DNA of 64,000 nt. It comes from Pollenia angustigena. Lineage: Eukaryota > Arthropoda > Insecta > Diptera > Polleniidae. Where the stretch lies: positions 228,089,127 to 228,153,126 of the forward strand of contig OV884056.1 in assembly GCA_930367215.1 (NCBI GenBank). The letters are read 5' to 3'. Each line of letters opens with the position of its first letter. Position 1 is the first letter of the stretch. The position numbers and the translations under genes were made by a program. The notes beneath the pieces were generated by a model. It was given only the letters and a program-made list of their open reading frames with translations, was not told the origin of the DNA and made no database searches. Positions 37,453 to 48,754 of the stretch are shown one piece after another.

Positions 37453-37785
37453 TTTCATTACAAATTTAGTTTTATTTATATAGTAATACACAAAAGTAAT
37501 CAAAATAAAGAAAGTTAGAGAAATATATATCGTTACCTACAATGTAAAAAGCCCTAACTAACAAAAAAAATGTAAATGATTTTTTTAATTAATTATTTAT
37601 TTTAAATCTATTTTTAATTTCATCACAAACTTAGTTTTATTTATATAGTTATATACAAAAGTAATCAAAATAAAGAAAGCTAGACAAATGTATATCGTTA
37701 CCTACAATGTAAAAAGCCCTAACTAACAAAAAATTTAAATGATTTTTTAAATTTTTAATTTATTATTTATTTTAAATCTACTTTT
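37453..37785. repeat. 166-bp direct repeat, two copies, within Transib
   Basis: Both copies contain AAAAGTAATCAAAATAAAGA, TATATCGTTACCTACAATGT and AAAAAGCCCTAACTAACAAA. They lie between the transposase stop and the left end, so they form its 3' flank. Copies differ at only a few sites, implying a recent duplication. Confidence 0.85.
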
Positions 37786-37792
37786 TAATTTA

Positions 37793-39652
37793 TTATTCTA
37801 AAAGAGCCTTAACTTCGTCGCTTATATCACTATGCTTTTTCTGGCTAAATGAAGGAGTCAAGTGTGAGATCATGGGATCTGATGTTACCATCATTCGGTG
37901 CATAATATCTTCGTTCGTGGCAATTCGACTGCATTTTCTGGAGTGTCTAAGGCTATATTTTTTATAGTCTTTGTTACGACTTTCCTGAGCCTCTTCGGAT
38001 AATAAGCCTACAGGAAAAATACACTTTTCAATTATATATTTTCCATGAATCAGAATTTTGTGGAGTGTTGGTGGCATATTGTACCACTCGTACAGTGCAA
38101 CAAACTTTTTTGCCGTCTCCAGACAAAAATCACCAAATTTTTTCGGATCTAGTGCCTCGGTAATGGTTATAGCTTCGAGAATTGTTGAAAACCTCTTGAT
38201 TATGTCTTCATCTAGACCCGTGATTTCGGAAATTAAAGCAGGATTAGCAAAGAATCTTCGTGACGTATTTCCTGAATTTTTCGTACCAGAGCCTTGTTTA
38301 ACAGTATCAACCTGTATTCCAATTTTCTCTTTAATTTCACGCTTTATCAAACATTTTCGGGCTTCTCTTATCGGACGAGTATTTGAGTCGACTCTTCCAC
38401 GTTTAAATTCAAGATTGTAAGCTTCATGCAAAAGACACTCCATCAGCTTAATACGCGCATGAATTGGTGACATACCAAATTGCAGTGCTTGTTCATTTAC
38501 GGGCATAGCTTGAACTTCTTCGATTTTATTCATCTTGGATGTTGTTGCTCCACAAATAAAACAAGAAGATGCTGCTGGTGTCTCTGTTACTGATTGTGCT
38601 GTCTTGCCGTCAATCATTGTAAAATATAATTCATGTTTAACTTTAAAGTTACGATTATTTACTGTTAACTCAAATTCTTTTAGTTGAGATATCTCCTCAT
38701 CGACTCTTCTCTTTTCTTCTCGTATAACTTGAGGTGTCTCTTTAACGTACGCAAACTGTAGTGTTCTACAATATTGTGTGGAAGAAGGTTTATTGTTGTT
38801 CCATACTAATTTATTTATGTCATCACTCAATGATAATTTTAGTGGTACAACTGATGTCATATATAAATGAGAGTCAGAAATTTGATCATCTGAAAACCTC
38901 TGTTGGTATTCGCTTTGACCAGATGCCCCATCACATCCCCATTTATAGTACATTGTTAGATTTCCGCTTTCAATATTATTTATTTCCTTTACTGATTTGG
39001 TCTCTAGGACTCTTTTAGCAGTATGATCCAACAGATTTTGCAGAGGTACACTGCCTGAACTTTCAGTGATAGAAATTTCTAGAGGATAACTGTTAGTTTT
39101 TTCTTTCGTGAGTTGTTTGTATGGTACGAGTATGTTATATCCTTCATTTTGTAACCAATGCATTAGATACTCGTATTTTTCTTTTGTAAGTTCAAGCTTT
39201 GTAAACATCCCCAAAGTTTTTAATGTACAAATTTTGTGGTTGGTTTTTGAAATATTAGAAGAAAAATCAATTACTTCTTGAGGAAACATAGAACGTACTT
39301 CATCCCTTTTGTATCGTTTGGCGCGATCACAGCACTCCTCAAACGATTTGCGGGGCCGACCAAGTGCAGAACTGGTAGAACATTCAGCCTCAGTAAACTT
39401 AATTGTAAATGTGCCTTTAAGCCAATTTACATTCTTTTTTTCAAATCGCGACTTCGTACGGTTAGAATCCTGCCATCTTTGTTTGAAGTTATAGTAAAAG
39501 TGTTTATATATTGTATCCAAAATTTCACATGCTCTAGTATCGTTTAAGCCAACGTGCAATTGTTGCAAAAACTGTTTTAATTTTGTTCTGTCTTTGTCAA
39601 ATTCCAGAAGCTTCGAGCATAAAACCCCATGAGAAATAGAAAAACTTTCCAT
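37793..39652 (-). CDS. Transib (RAG1-like) transposase, intact
   Basis: 619 codons without a break. The ATG at 39652 is the first Met after an in-frame TAA 33 bases upstream, and AATAAA-rich sequence follows the stop. The fold type is inferred by recalled alignment with the RAG1 core: KWGCDGASGQSEYQQ at about 238-250 (Asp241 at the position of the first RAG1 catalytic Asp), a CFIC pair at 364-367 at the place of the RAG1 zinc-binding CxxC, MSPIHARIKLMECLLHEAYN at 394-413, GNTSRRFFANP at 461-471, and MPPTLHKILIHG followed by SEEAQESRNKDYKKYSLRHS at 526-571, where Glu557 aligns with the final RAG1 catalytic Glu. I could not place the second Asp with confidence. Such enzymes cut at CAC-type ends through hairpin chemistry and make 5-bp duplications, in agreement with the flanks here. 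It is the only long mobile-element ORF in the window that is fully open. Confidence 0.85.
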   Translation of the reverse strand: MESFSISHGVLCSKLLEFDKDRTKLKQFLQQLHVGLNDTRACEILDTIYKHFYYNFKQRWQDSNRTKSRFEKKNVNWLKGTFTIKFTEAECSTSSALGRPRKSFEECCDRAKRYKRDEVRSMFPQEVIDFSSNISKTNHKICTLKTLGMFTKLELTKEKYEYLMHWLQNEGYNILVPYKQLTKEKTNSYPLEISITESSGSVPLQNLLDHTAKRVLETKSVKEINNIESGNLTMYYKWGCDGASGQSEYQQRFSDDQISDSHLYMTSVVPLKLSLSDDINKLVWNNNKPSSTQYCRTLQFAYVKETPQVIREEKRRVDEEISQLKEFELTVNNRNFKVKHELYFTMIDGKTAQSVTETPAASSCFICGATTSKMNKIEEVQAMPVNEQALQFGMSPIHARIKLMECLLHEAYNLEFKRGRVDSNTRPIREARKCLIKREIKEKIGIQVDTVKQGSGTKNSGNTSRRFFANPALISEITGLDEDIIKRFSTILEAITITEALDPKKFGDFCLETAKKFVALYEWYNMPPTLHKILIHGKYIIEKCIFPVGLLSEEAQESRNKDYKKYSLRHSRKCSRIATNEDIMHRMMVTSDPMISHLTPSFSQKKHSDISDEVKALLE

Positions 39653-41022
39653 TGCCGTAAAACTCTTGGTCCTTAGTTTCAGTTATAATTAAATAATTTC
39701 GCGTTCGCCAGCACTTGTAGAATGACAAAAATCGATCAGTGAACACCTATAAATACTACGTAAGTTTCAACATTTTACTGAAAGGTACTTATGAATTCGC
39801 GCATCTTTTAAGGGAGTCTATATACCTGTTTCGTGTGCGTTTAAAATTTTTCGAAACGTTCTAAAACATGACCACTCATAAATGTGGGTGCAATTTGTGT
39901 AAAAAAATCATGCAGGTAGCCAACGAAAAAAACCCAAATAATTAAAAAAGTGCACTTACCTTTTTTCCTTTCAATTTTCCACGCACATTTATTACCGCTT
40001 ATTACTTTGCTACCGCAATCATAAAAATCAAATAACCTTTTGTTTATTGCTTTTTTTTTAATTCTGAGAATCATAAAAAAAGTCATAAATGTTTTTGCAA
40101 AGAATTTTGTGCATATCTCGAGCAAATTTTTGAAATGCATACCTTCACTTAATTGTGAATAAAAGCGAAACGCGTTCATCGATTTTCATGATTTATGTCT
40201 CATTTTTTTCATAGGTTATGCGACTTTGCGTGAAAGTAATAAAACTTGAAACTTTTTTTTTACTGTTTTGGATTTTTTATGAATTAAAAATAAAAACTTT
40301 AAATTTTTTGGGCAAAAAATATTTTTTTTCTTCATACATTTATTTATAACTGCGAAACTGTTGCTTATGTAGCAAAATGTTATATAAACAGATGAAAGTA
40401 ATTGTAATTCTTGATTTTTCTAAATTTTTTTCAGCAAAATCCGACTAGTGGTTCTCGAGTTATGTTAAACAAAAGAGCCTTATCAGAATTGAGTCCCGAA
40501 TCAATCAGCTGAAAAATGTTGTACTGTGTAATGCAAAAACTTGAGAGGTGGCACCTGGTGGCACTTGAAATTGATTAATAATGTTAAAACAGATATAAGA
40601 CAATGTATTCGGTGTGATTTCAAACTGAGGAAAAGTAAAGAAAAAATTCCAGGTCCAAATGTTTGGAGAAAAATGGGATTTTTGTTATATGTCCATAAAA
40701 ATACAAAAAAAAAAAAAAAACTTAAGTCTCTGCAGATTTTTTTTTTCAATTTTAGTATACTGAAATATACTACTTTAAATAGAAAAAAAAAAGAAAAACG
40801 TTAGCTCACATAGTAAAATAATATTCGTATTTAAATTCTTAGGTTTAAATTAAGTTGGTTCGGTAAAACACACAAGTTCTGAGTTTGAGACGGATATAAA
40901 AAAAAACTGGCAGTCAGATCGGAGTAAATCTGTTTGATTTGATTGTACCATTTAGTCTAAAATTGCAACATATCACTGCATATTGCTTGAAGACTATGTT
41001 GACAATTTGACTTTTTTCCGCG
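39653..41022 (-). other. Non-coding part of Transib upstream of the transposase
   Basis: No open frame of note; it should hold promoter and 5' UTR. Pyrimidine tract followed by AG occurs on both strands, so an untranslated exon cannot be excluded. Confidence 0.4.
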
Positions 41023-41275
41023 AAATCCCCAGTGTGCGGTGTACAATTTTTCCATTTTAGAATGACAACTCTTAGTCATATACATAAACAAATCTCTCTA
41101 CTGATCGAAAGATCAGGATTGATCGCTCTTTTGGTAGCATTTTTATTAAAAATATGAAGGTGAGTTATTATACCATCAGTTAAGATATAAGGGCATTTCC
41201 TCAGAATGGTCAACCAGGACGAAAAAAAATTTAATCATCATCTTTTATTGTTTATTATTATAAAAAAAGGCAATG

Positions 41276-41398
41276 GCCCATATTCGTAGTCAAAAATAAA
41301 GTCGACTTTAAGTTAAAACCGGCTTTAAATAATGTCAATAACATTGTTTTAAAGTCGACTTTAGAAAAAGTAGATTTTATTTTTGACTCTGAGGCCTA
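41276..41398. mobile_element. Small foldback MITE
   Basis: GGCCCATATTCGTAGTCAAA and AATAAAGTCGACTTTAA at the left pair with TTTAAAGTCGACTTTA, TTTATTTTTGACTCTGAGGC at the right. The palindrome is about 123 bp; target duplication not determined. Confidence 0.6.
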
Positions 41399-41424
41399 TG
41401 TCTTTATAATAGAATGGTTTCATG

Positions 41425-42555
41425 CAGTGTTGCCAATTTAGCCATTTAGTGGCTAGATTTAGCCTTTATTCATCCTGTTTAGCCATTAGCCATTTTTTTA
41501 TAGCCATTTTCAACTTATTTAGCCATACATTTTTTTTGCCGTTTTTCTTTTAAAATAATAATTTTCAATTTCTTATAAAAATGTATTAAAGTAAAATTAA
41601 AATTTTTAACAATTCAAACTCATTTCATTTTAATCACAGCTTTTACAAATGTTGGAAATCGCTATAAACTATGATGATGAAACATCTTTCAAAACAAAGC
41701 AATAGTAGTCCAATATTAAATTTATAAAATGGATCAACACAAACATTGGTGTTTCTTTCTGGTTGCAAGTATTTCAATAAGAGATGCAGGCGGCAAAAAA
41801 ATTTTTTTTTAGAAATTTCAGAATGGACTATATAGTTGCTCTCACTTGCATGGTCTAATGATGAAGTAGAGAGGGTATTCACCCAAGTAAACATCGTTTA
41901 GACTAATTTGAGAAAAAGGATACATTAAGCAACCGTTAATTCGATTTTATCAATAAAATATTTATACCAGCACCACAATAGTGGAGAGGGTACAATGCGT
42001 TTGTGCTGATGTTTGTAACACCTTAAAATAATGGTCCTTAGCCCACCTTTACGTATACCTTTACGATTGACTCAGAATCACTTTCTGAGTTGAATTAACG
42101 ATGTCCTGTCCAGTCCTGCTGGCTGGCTGGCTGTTTTGGAGATTATTTGATAAAATTTGGTACATAGGTTCTAATGTGGTGTTGACCGACTATACTTTCT
42201 TACTTGTTTTTTATTGTAGATCTGGACTGAAAAGGTTGGGTAAATGTTGTCGTTATTATGATTTACCTTCAAATTATTAAAAACTAATAGGCCCGAGTGA
42301 TTCCTATGAGATGAACAATAACGACATCGAATTTTTTAAATATCTATCAACTATTAATTTACGTTTATTCTTATTTAACAAATTGATCTTAACTTACAAT
42401 TTCATTGTAAACCACTTTAAATGAATTATTTCTGTTTTGTTATTGAATTTTAATGTGTTTTTATTTAAAAAAGCTTTTGGACATTTTTAAGCCCATTTTT
42501 AGCCATTTTTTCCGTAAATTTAGCAATTTTTGGTCACCAAGTTTTGGCAACACTG
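41425..42555 (+). mobile_element. hAT element copy B with transposase relic
   Basis: Ends CAGTGTTGCCAA and TTGGCAACACTG are flanked by GTTTCATG and GTTTCATA (7 of 8 identical). On the plus strand at about 41830-41925 a C-terminal hAT dimerisation segment can be read (SNDEVERVFTQVNIV, a stop, then TNLRKR), preceded by AT-rich decayed coding sequence. It carries the R2 fragment 41960-42225 at the place where copy A has it. Reverse orientation of 12250-13544. Confidence 0.88.
41960..42225 (+). repeat. R2 fragment inside hAT copy B
   Basis: CACCACAATAGTGGAGAGGG, GTGCTGATGTTTGTAACACC and the terminal GACCGACTATACTTTCTTAC match the tail and head words of R2 in reverse. Same junctions as in copy A. 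Confidence 0.65.
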
Positions 42556-45500
42556 GTTTCATATCATACATATGTCAGCTGTTTTACTTGATGAAATTTG
42601 ACAGGAAAAAAAATTGTATATTTTTTTTAAGCTACTTCTAAAGTCATTTTTATATAATTATTTTACATGCAAAAAATATTTTATTTTTACACTCTTTCTT
42701 CATAATCTGTTCATTACAATCAATTGTAAATTAAGTATTAAGTTTTTTTTATAGAAATTTAAAGATATTTATGGGAAAATGCATGGTGATAATAATAAAA
42801 AAACATATGGAAAAATCGCGCGTTCGCGACCGGTACTTAAGCCAATTAAACAAAAACCATTATAGATATTTTTTTTGTAAATACTAAATAGAGACCTACA
42901 TTAATGCACTTTTAAAATAAATTAATCAGTTTTGAATATTCCGTTCCATTTTGCAGATTTTTACATTTCACTACTGTTAGCCAAAGTTGACTTCTTTTTG
43001 GCGTACGTTCGTGACCACATGTTTATAACTATCATTATTAAAACTTAAACTCGATGAAATCCATCTTTTGCACTAAACATAGAGCTACCCAAATGCTATC
43101 GAATCGGAAAAAAATGCTAGGAAAAGTTTTGTTATCTATATTATTTGTACATCAAAAGCGTACGAACGTACGTTCGTGACCCCAGGAAATGCCCATATGA
43201 GCAACTTCAAAAATTTACGACGCCTAGAAATTTTTTTTTTTTTAATTTTTTTTTTGTCTGACATCAATGTTGATTTGCGTGTGTATAAACCGATATTTGA
43301 GCATGTGAAATCCGTTCGCGTTAATCATTTTTATTACACGGCGCAAATTTTACTGCGGTTTAAAGTTAAAAATTAAAAAAAAATATAAAAATTACAGTTT
43401 TTGTTAAAATTGAAAAAGGATAACGCGAGTGGATAATACCCCTTAAGGGCTTTCTTAGCACACTAAAATATTTGTAAAAGATTGAATACTTTTTAAAATA
43501 CACTGGAAAAAAAAAATATAAAAAAATTTTTTTTGATCGTGTATGCATATAAAAATTTATTTAAAATTGTTAAACATTTTACAAAATTACGGCTAGTATA
43601 AGACATAATTTGCAATATTTTGGGAAAAAAACTATTTGGCTATCGCTAATGGCTCAAGAGATATAACCATTTAAACTTTACCACTCATGATTTTTTTACC
43701 AAATTATATATTTAGATCAGCAATACTCAAATATTTATTCTTAGAAGCACTCAGCAAAAGCTACTATGATCATAATTTGTTTCGCTTCTCAGTTTTTTTT
43801 AACGAATTTTAGAAATTTTAAAATGTATATTCTGAAACCAAATCAAATATTTCATACAAGGTAGCTTTTTGAGGTTAGAAACATTTTGTTTCTCCATAAA
43901 ATTTTAAATCCTTAAAATTTTTTGGTGCGTTTTCAATTTTAGTATCAAGCTCAGTAAAGTCTTCTATTCGATGTACGTTTGAGCGGAATTGATACAGCGC
44001 TTCAGTTGTCACAAAGCGAAATGTGTTTGGAAAAAACTGCCACTGCACGCGCCAGGGTTGAAAAAAATTATTTTTTTTTGCACTTTATCAGTTTAGTCCG
44101 TCGCGAAGAATCTATTTAGATACCTTAACATGTGCCCATGACATGTTTTGATATAAAAAAAAGCTTAAAAATAAATTGTTTTTTTGCAAAAATTTTCAAA
44201 AGTTCATAAAATTTTTGCGTTTAAAAATTTTAAAGTGCGTTTTCGCCTCGGAGGTGCCCTTTACGAAGTTACTCACATCACGCAATACACTAGCCAACTT
44301 AAAAGGCAATTCAGATTGTCAGACGCAAAACAGATACATTTTTAAAAAATTTACGCTAATTTCTTTTAAGTTTGTGATGTCCGTGATACGTTATTGGTGC
44401 GCTGACACCAACTTGATACACCTCAAACTTTATAAAATTACGCAGTTTTTTTATTTCTGCGCTTAAAACTCATTTTTATTAAACGGCGCAAAAACTCTAT
44501 GCAAAATCTTCAAAAATTTCTAAATTCGGAAAATTTTGGTTTCACTTTAAAACACCATGCAACTTTTCACGCAGCAGCGATATCAAAAATTTTTTTTTAG
44601 TGGATATATCCTCCAAGTCTTGTGACTAAATTTTGTATGGGTTTGGATCTAAAAGCTTAAAACTATTACAAAGAAAACGGAATGAATGAAAAAACTCTTG
44701 GAAGTTTCAAGTCGTTTTTTTAATTTTTCGAATTTTAGATGACCACCAATTCTTAAGGTGAGGACTTTTCAACGTAAAACTTTGCACGTCATATCCTTCA
44801 AGTATAGTCATCCAAACCCTGTACAACGTTTTTTTCAATTCATAAAACTTAACGAAATAAGAGCCATAGTATGTCGGTTTCAGCAGGTGCTCAAAAAATT
44901 TGAAGTAGCCCATATACAACTTACGAAAATCTCTTTTGACATAATTTTTAATTACCAAAAACTTTAAGCAGTAAACAATCTTTTTAACGAAGTTTTTTTT
45001 ATGCCTGTTCATTTTAACTGAAAAACGTTTTTGCTGAAATTTTCGTTATTAAAATTAATACTTGTGTACATAATTAATTTAAACTGGTTTTTAATTTGAT
45101 ATTAGTCAGCTTTTAATATGCGACATTTATCGTATGAAAATAATTTTCTAACAAAGCGTTTTGCTTCCTCTTTCTGTTTCTGTTGTAACATACTAAACAA
45201 AGACTTCTGTTTAAATAATTGAAAGATTTTGAATGATGCTAAATGTTATATTATAAACAATATTATTGAATATAATTGATACTACAATACTGTTTAAAGT
45301 TATTTATTTACATATTATATTTTTTATGCACGACCAAAAAATGTTAATTATGAATTAAATTTTTGGCATGCGTACTTATTAACTTAGCATTTATAAATTA
45401 AACGGTCATCAAACGGTTTTAACGAAAGGTGTTAGATAAATGCTAATATTTTTCGTGGTTGAATATAGAGTTTTAAAAAATGTGCATATGCCTCGAACTG

Positions 45501-46892
45501 TTTGTAGCAAAAACAATGGAGATTGCTTTATTCGGCTGTGCTGCATCTTTGATTACCTTCACCAGGAATTAGATTATTATGTATATATACACATTAGATT
45601 AAATCTATGGCTTGAATCTTTACAATGTTACAGCAAGATTTTTTATTACAAAAAACATATGCAATTCTAATTTCAAGCTTCTGTGTAAAACTATGTAGAA
45701 AAAGTATACCGAAATAAAGCTATTCTGTTAGGCTTTTCAAACGTGTTTGTGCTTCAATAAATGGCCATAACTAAATTGACTTGAGTCAGAATCCAAGGAT
45801 CCAGGATATATAACCTGATAGATAATTTTTGGTTTTTTATTTATATAAAAACTTAATATACTTGTGGTGGTGGTGGAGGGTATAAAAGGGACACAGGTTC
45901 ATAATACAAGTTTACGTTTTTGATATGTTAGTGACTTTTGGTAGTGTGATTTACATATTTGAGTTAAAGCCGGCAGTGAACTTTATAAAGGAACTATAGT
46001 TAATTTAGCCCCTTATCCATACAAAATATTTTTGATTTATTAAAGGTTTATAAACCAAATTTGCATAAGAAATTCTTTTTGAAAACCTGTTATAAACTTG
46101 AAAGTTTTTCTTTTAAAAAAAGGTTTGTATTATAACTTATAGTCATTATAAACTTAATTCTGATTGATTTCATGGCGATCCTTCACGGAAAGAAGTTTGT
46201 TTTCTCAAGTAATCAATTTCATTTTTAAAAACCAGGAAATCCAAAATCCAAAAATAGTTTCATGATTTTAACTTATTTTTTATATGATCAAAAAATTTCA
46301 TAAAACCAGAAAATCAAAAGTAGTTTCTTTTTACTTAAAATAAGAAAGATATTTCTGAAACCAAGCTGCATTTATTTAATATTAGTCTGGGTTTCTTGAG
46401 TTTTAAATAGAATCGAGTTTCTTGCATTGAGATACAAATGCTAGCAACTTCTTTACATTTTTCAGAAAGTGCTCAAGGAATAAATTTTTATTTGAATCAA
46501 CATGTTAAGCAAATCAATAAAAAGTTTCTTAATTAAATATTAAGTTTTTTTGAAAACTAACTAATGCTACAAGTTTTATGTTAAAAAAATTCAGGCTTTT
46601 TATCGTATTCGGCAAAATATTAATTAATTTATTATCGATTTATGTTAAAAATTCGTTTTTTATGTCAAATAAAAATAAAATTATATGAAAATCTATATTA
46701 AAAAAATATACATATGTATATGTTTATTTAAATAGAATTGGTGAAATTGAATTAAAATGATTTTTTTTAGCTGCAGTTAGGTACATTTTTGGCTTGGACA
46801 AGTATCGTGCAAAATGTTCTTCGTTCAAGCCATATTATCTGTTGATTTCCGTGTTGTTCCTTTTAATTTTAAATTGTTTTTCAAGTGTTAAC
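42556..46892. other. Long AT-rich stretch without recognised genes
   Basis: Only short low-complexity frames occur. A word CGTACGTTCGTGACC recurs in variants at about 42826, 43004 and 43166. At about 45770-45890 there is a fragment with GAGTCAGAATCC and GGTGGAGGGTATAAAAG that looks like an R3-type tail. Confidence 0.4.
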
Positions 46893-47265
46893 TTTGTATG
46901 GTACTTATTGTAAATTATGGCCAGGGCACAGAGCCACAAATGCGTCACAAGACAGAAAATTTCGTGTTTTTTCTGTATTTTTCTTCGAATGCTTTGTATG
47001 GTACTTATTGTAAATTATGGTCAACGCACGGATCATACAGAGGCGTCACAAGACAGAAAATATTGTGTTTTTTTCTGTCTTTTTTTTCGAATGCTGCCCT
47101 TTATGCATTTTTATTTTGGTCATGCAATTTGTGATAATTGTAGCGGCTTATTTTTACACATTGCCACTTCACTACCGAAAAAACGCTTTCTTTCTCTTTC
47201 TTTGATGATGATTTCTTTCTCTTTCTTTGAAATGATTTGGGCATTTTTTTTCAGGATCAGTGTTG
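46893..47265 (+). repeat. About 100-bp tandem duplication plus flank, related to 24843-25077
   Basis: TTTGTATGGTACTTATTGTA occurs at about 46894 and 46994, each followed by GCGTCACAAGACAGAAAAT. Downstream TGTAGCGGC and CACTTCACTA match the MITE at 24843. The overlapping open frames here are products of the duplication. Confidence 0.65.
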
Positions 47266-47338
47266 CCGGAATCTAGAATAGATAGCTTCAAAATTTTTTA
47301 AATTGCACAAAAACCAATTTTCTGTACATAGTTGATAA

Positions 47339-47959
47339 CACTGTGCAACAAAAAACCAGCTTCAACACTTGGAACGCGAAATGAAAGTAGACTGCTAGAA
47401 GAGCAAATCTGCCAAAGGGTAAGCTCGGGCTCCCGAAATATGGGCCCCTAAGGTTTTTGAATTTTTTGAAAAGGCGTTTGGTATAAGTAAAAAAAAATAT
47501 ACTAAATGTACTACTGAGCTAAAAAATAATTTCAGATGTCTTCAGTAGAATCGTAAGGCGATTTATTAACCCTCTAACTCTCATTTTAAGGTTTCATTTT
47601 TGTCCTTTTTCCCAACTCTTTTACAAAAGTATACTAAAACAGCACTTTTAAGGGTTAAAATGTTCTCTCACCTTAAAATGAGAGTTAGAGGGTTAATAAA
47701 TTCTAAGGATAGAATCGCCTTACGATTCTACTGAAGACATCAAAATTATTTTTTAGCTCAGAAGTACTTTTAGTATATTTTTTTTTGACTTATACCAAAC
47801 GCCTTTTCAAAAAATTCAAAAACCTTAGGGGCCCATATTTCGGGAACCCGAGCTGACTTTTCAATACCCTTTGGCAGAATTGCTCTACTAGTAGTCTACT
47901 TTCATTTCGCGTTGCAAGTGCTGAGGCTGGCGGCGATGACACAATTTTATTGCACAGTG
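47339..47959. mobile_element. Large foldback element, 621 bp, TAA duplication
   Basis: Almost the whole element is one inverted repeat. Ends CACTGTGCAACAAAA and TTTTATTGCACAGTG are flanked by TAA, and the arms keep pairing through CGCGAAATGAAAGTAGACT, AAATATGGGCCCCTAAGG and TAACCCTCTAACTCTCATTT almost to the centre near 47650. Transcribed, it would form a hairpin of over 250 bp. Confidence 0.88.
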
Positions 47960-48395
47960 TAATAAGTTTCCCTTTTGATTTACAAATTTATACAAAGTGT
48001 CGGAGAATGGGTCATATGGTTTAGTGTTCGGTTCGGTAGATTTGTGGCAAACACAAAAAATGCTAATAGTGTTTGTATAGTTATTCATTAAAAAAAAAAA
48101 CGTTTCAATGCTTGTCATCTGTCGAACACAAAATCAATAAATAAACCACATATTTCATTGTGATCGGTTCAGCTCATTAGTGTTCGTTCGTTTCTGTTGT
48201 GCTAAGCGCCCTTTTGGCTGGTTACATAAACAAAATACACATACGAAAAAAAAACAAAAAGCCAGCAAAATAGTTTTACACAATACACACACACAAGCTG
48301 TTCGTGCTGCGGTCGTTGCTAAAATTTTTTGTTTGTTCATTTCTTTATCAATGTAAAAAAAGAAACATTATGGAACATTAAACTATAATGTTTGT
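47960..48395. other. Unassigned stretch, less AT-rich than its surroundings
   Basis: Contains initiator-like TTCAGCTCATTAGTG near 48169 and several TTCG words, but no downstream exon could be recognised. Confidence 0.3.
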
Positions 48396-48545
48396 CTACA
48401 GTATCTCTACAATTGTTCTGTATTTAAACGAAGAACAGAACACTATATAAAGTTTGGCTCTTTCTTGAAAATATCTAAGAACGGTATAAAGGGTTGTGTT
48501 CGTCTACACAACCGAACGCTGAATAATGTTCTGTTTATTTTCGAA
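48396..48545 (+). repeat. Dispersed repeat with CAGAACACTATATAA
   Basis: CTACAATTGTTCTGTATTTAAACG and AACAGAACACTATATAA correspond to 9824-9890 (same strand) and about 50500-50565 (inverted). Termini undefined. Confidence 0.5.
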
Positions 48546-48754
48546 CACTGGTTTTAATTGTTTGCAACTTTTTTATTTATACAAGTATTATTAATATCCC
48601 TTATCAAAGCCATTGAAGATCCTCCGGTATGTGTTATAAAACCACAAGGTTACTATAGCTGGCAACCCAATTCCAATATCGTTAAACGTGTTTTCAACCA
48701 ATAAATATTAATGTTTCAAATACTGGTGGTGGTAAATGCTATGGAATATTAATA

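Larger units (their letters stand above)
37392..41036 (-). mobile_element. Complete Transib element
   Basis: The element is 3,645 bp. Its inverted ends are CACACTGGGGATTT (37392-37405) and AAATCCCCAGTGTG (41023-41036), flanked by a perfect, GC-rich 5-bp duplication CGGTG (37387-37391 and 41037-41041), as is typical of Transib. The ends begin with CAC like RAG recombination signals. An A-rich block AAAAAAGT follows the first seven bases after 23 nt at the left end (37422) and after 12 nt at the right end. It contains one intact transposase gene on the minus strand, a two-copy 166-bp direct repeat at 37453-37785, and 1.4 kb of non-coding DNA upstream of the gene (39653-41029). Confidence 0.85.

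Noticed and set aside
38058..38420. Open frames on the plus strand opposite the Transib gene (also 38761-39547)
   Set aside because: Shadows of the well-supported minus-strand transposase.
41037..41041. Chance origin of the CGGTG duplication next to Transib
   Set aside because: The five bases are GC-rich, perfectly repeated at 37387-37391 and abut inverted ends exactly, so chance is unlikely.
46898..47276. Two overlapping frames of 78 and 119 codons
   Set aside because: Created by an about 100-bp tandem duplication of a non-coding MITE-like sequence.
48150..48340. Possible promoter or first exon of a host gene
   Set aside because: Initiator-like words and lower AT content are suggestive, but no donor site, coding exon or conserved element could be tied to them.
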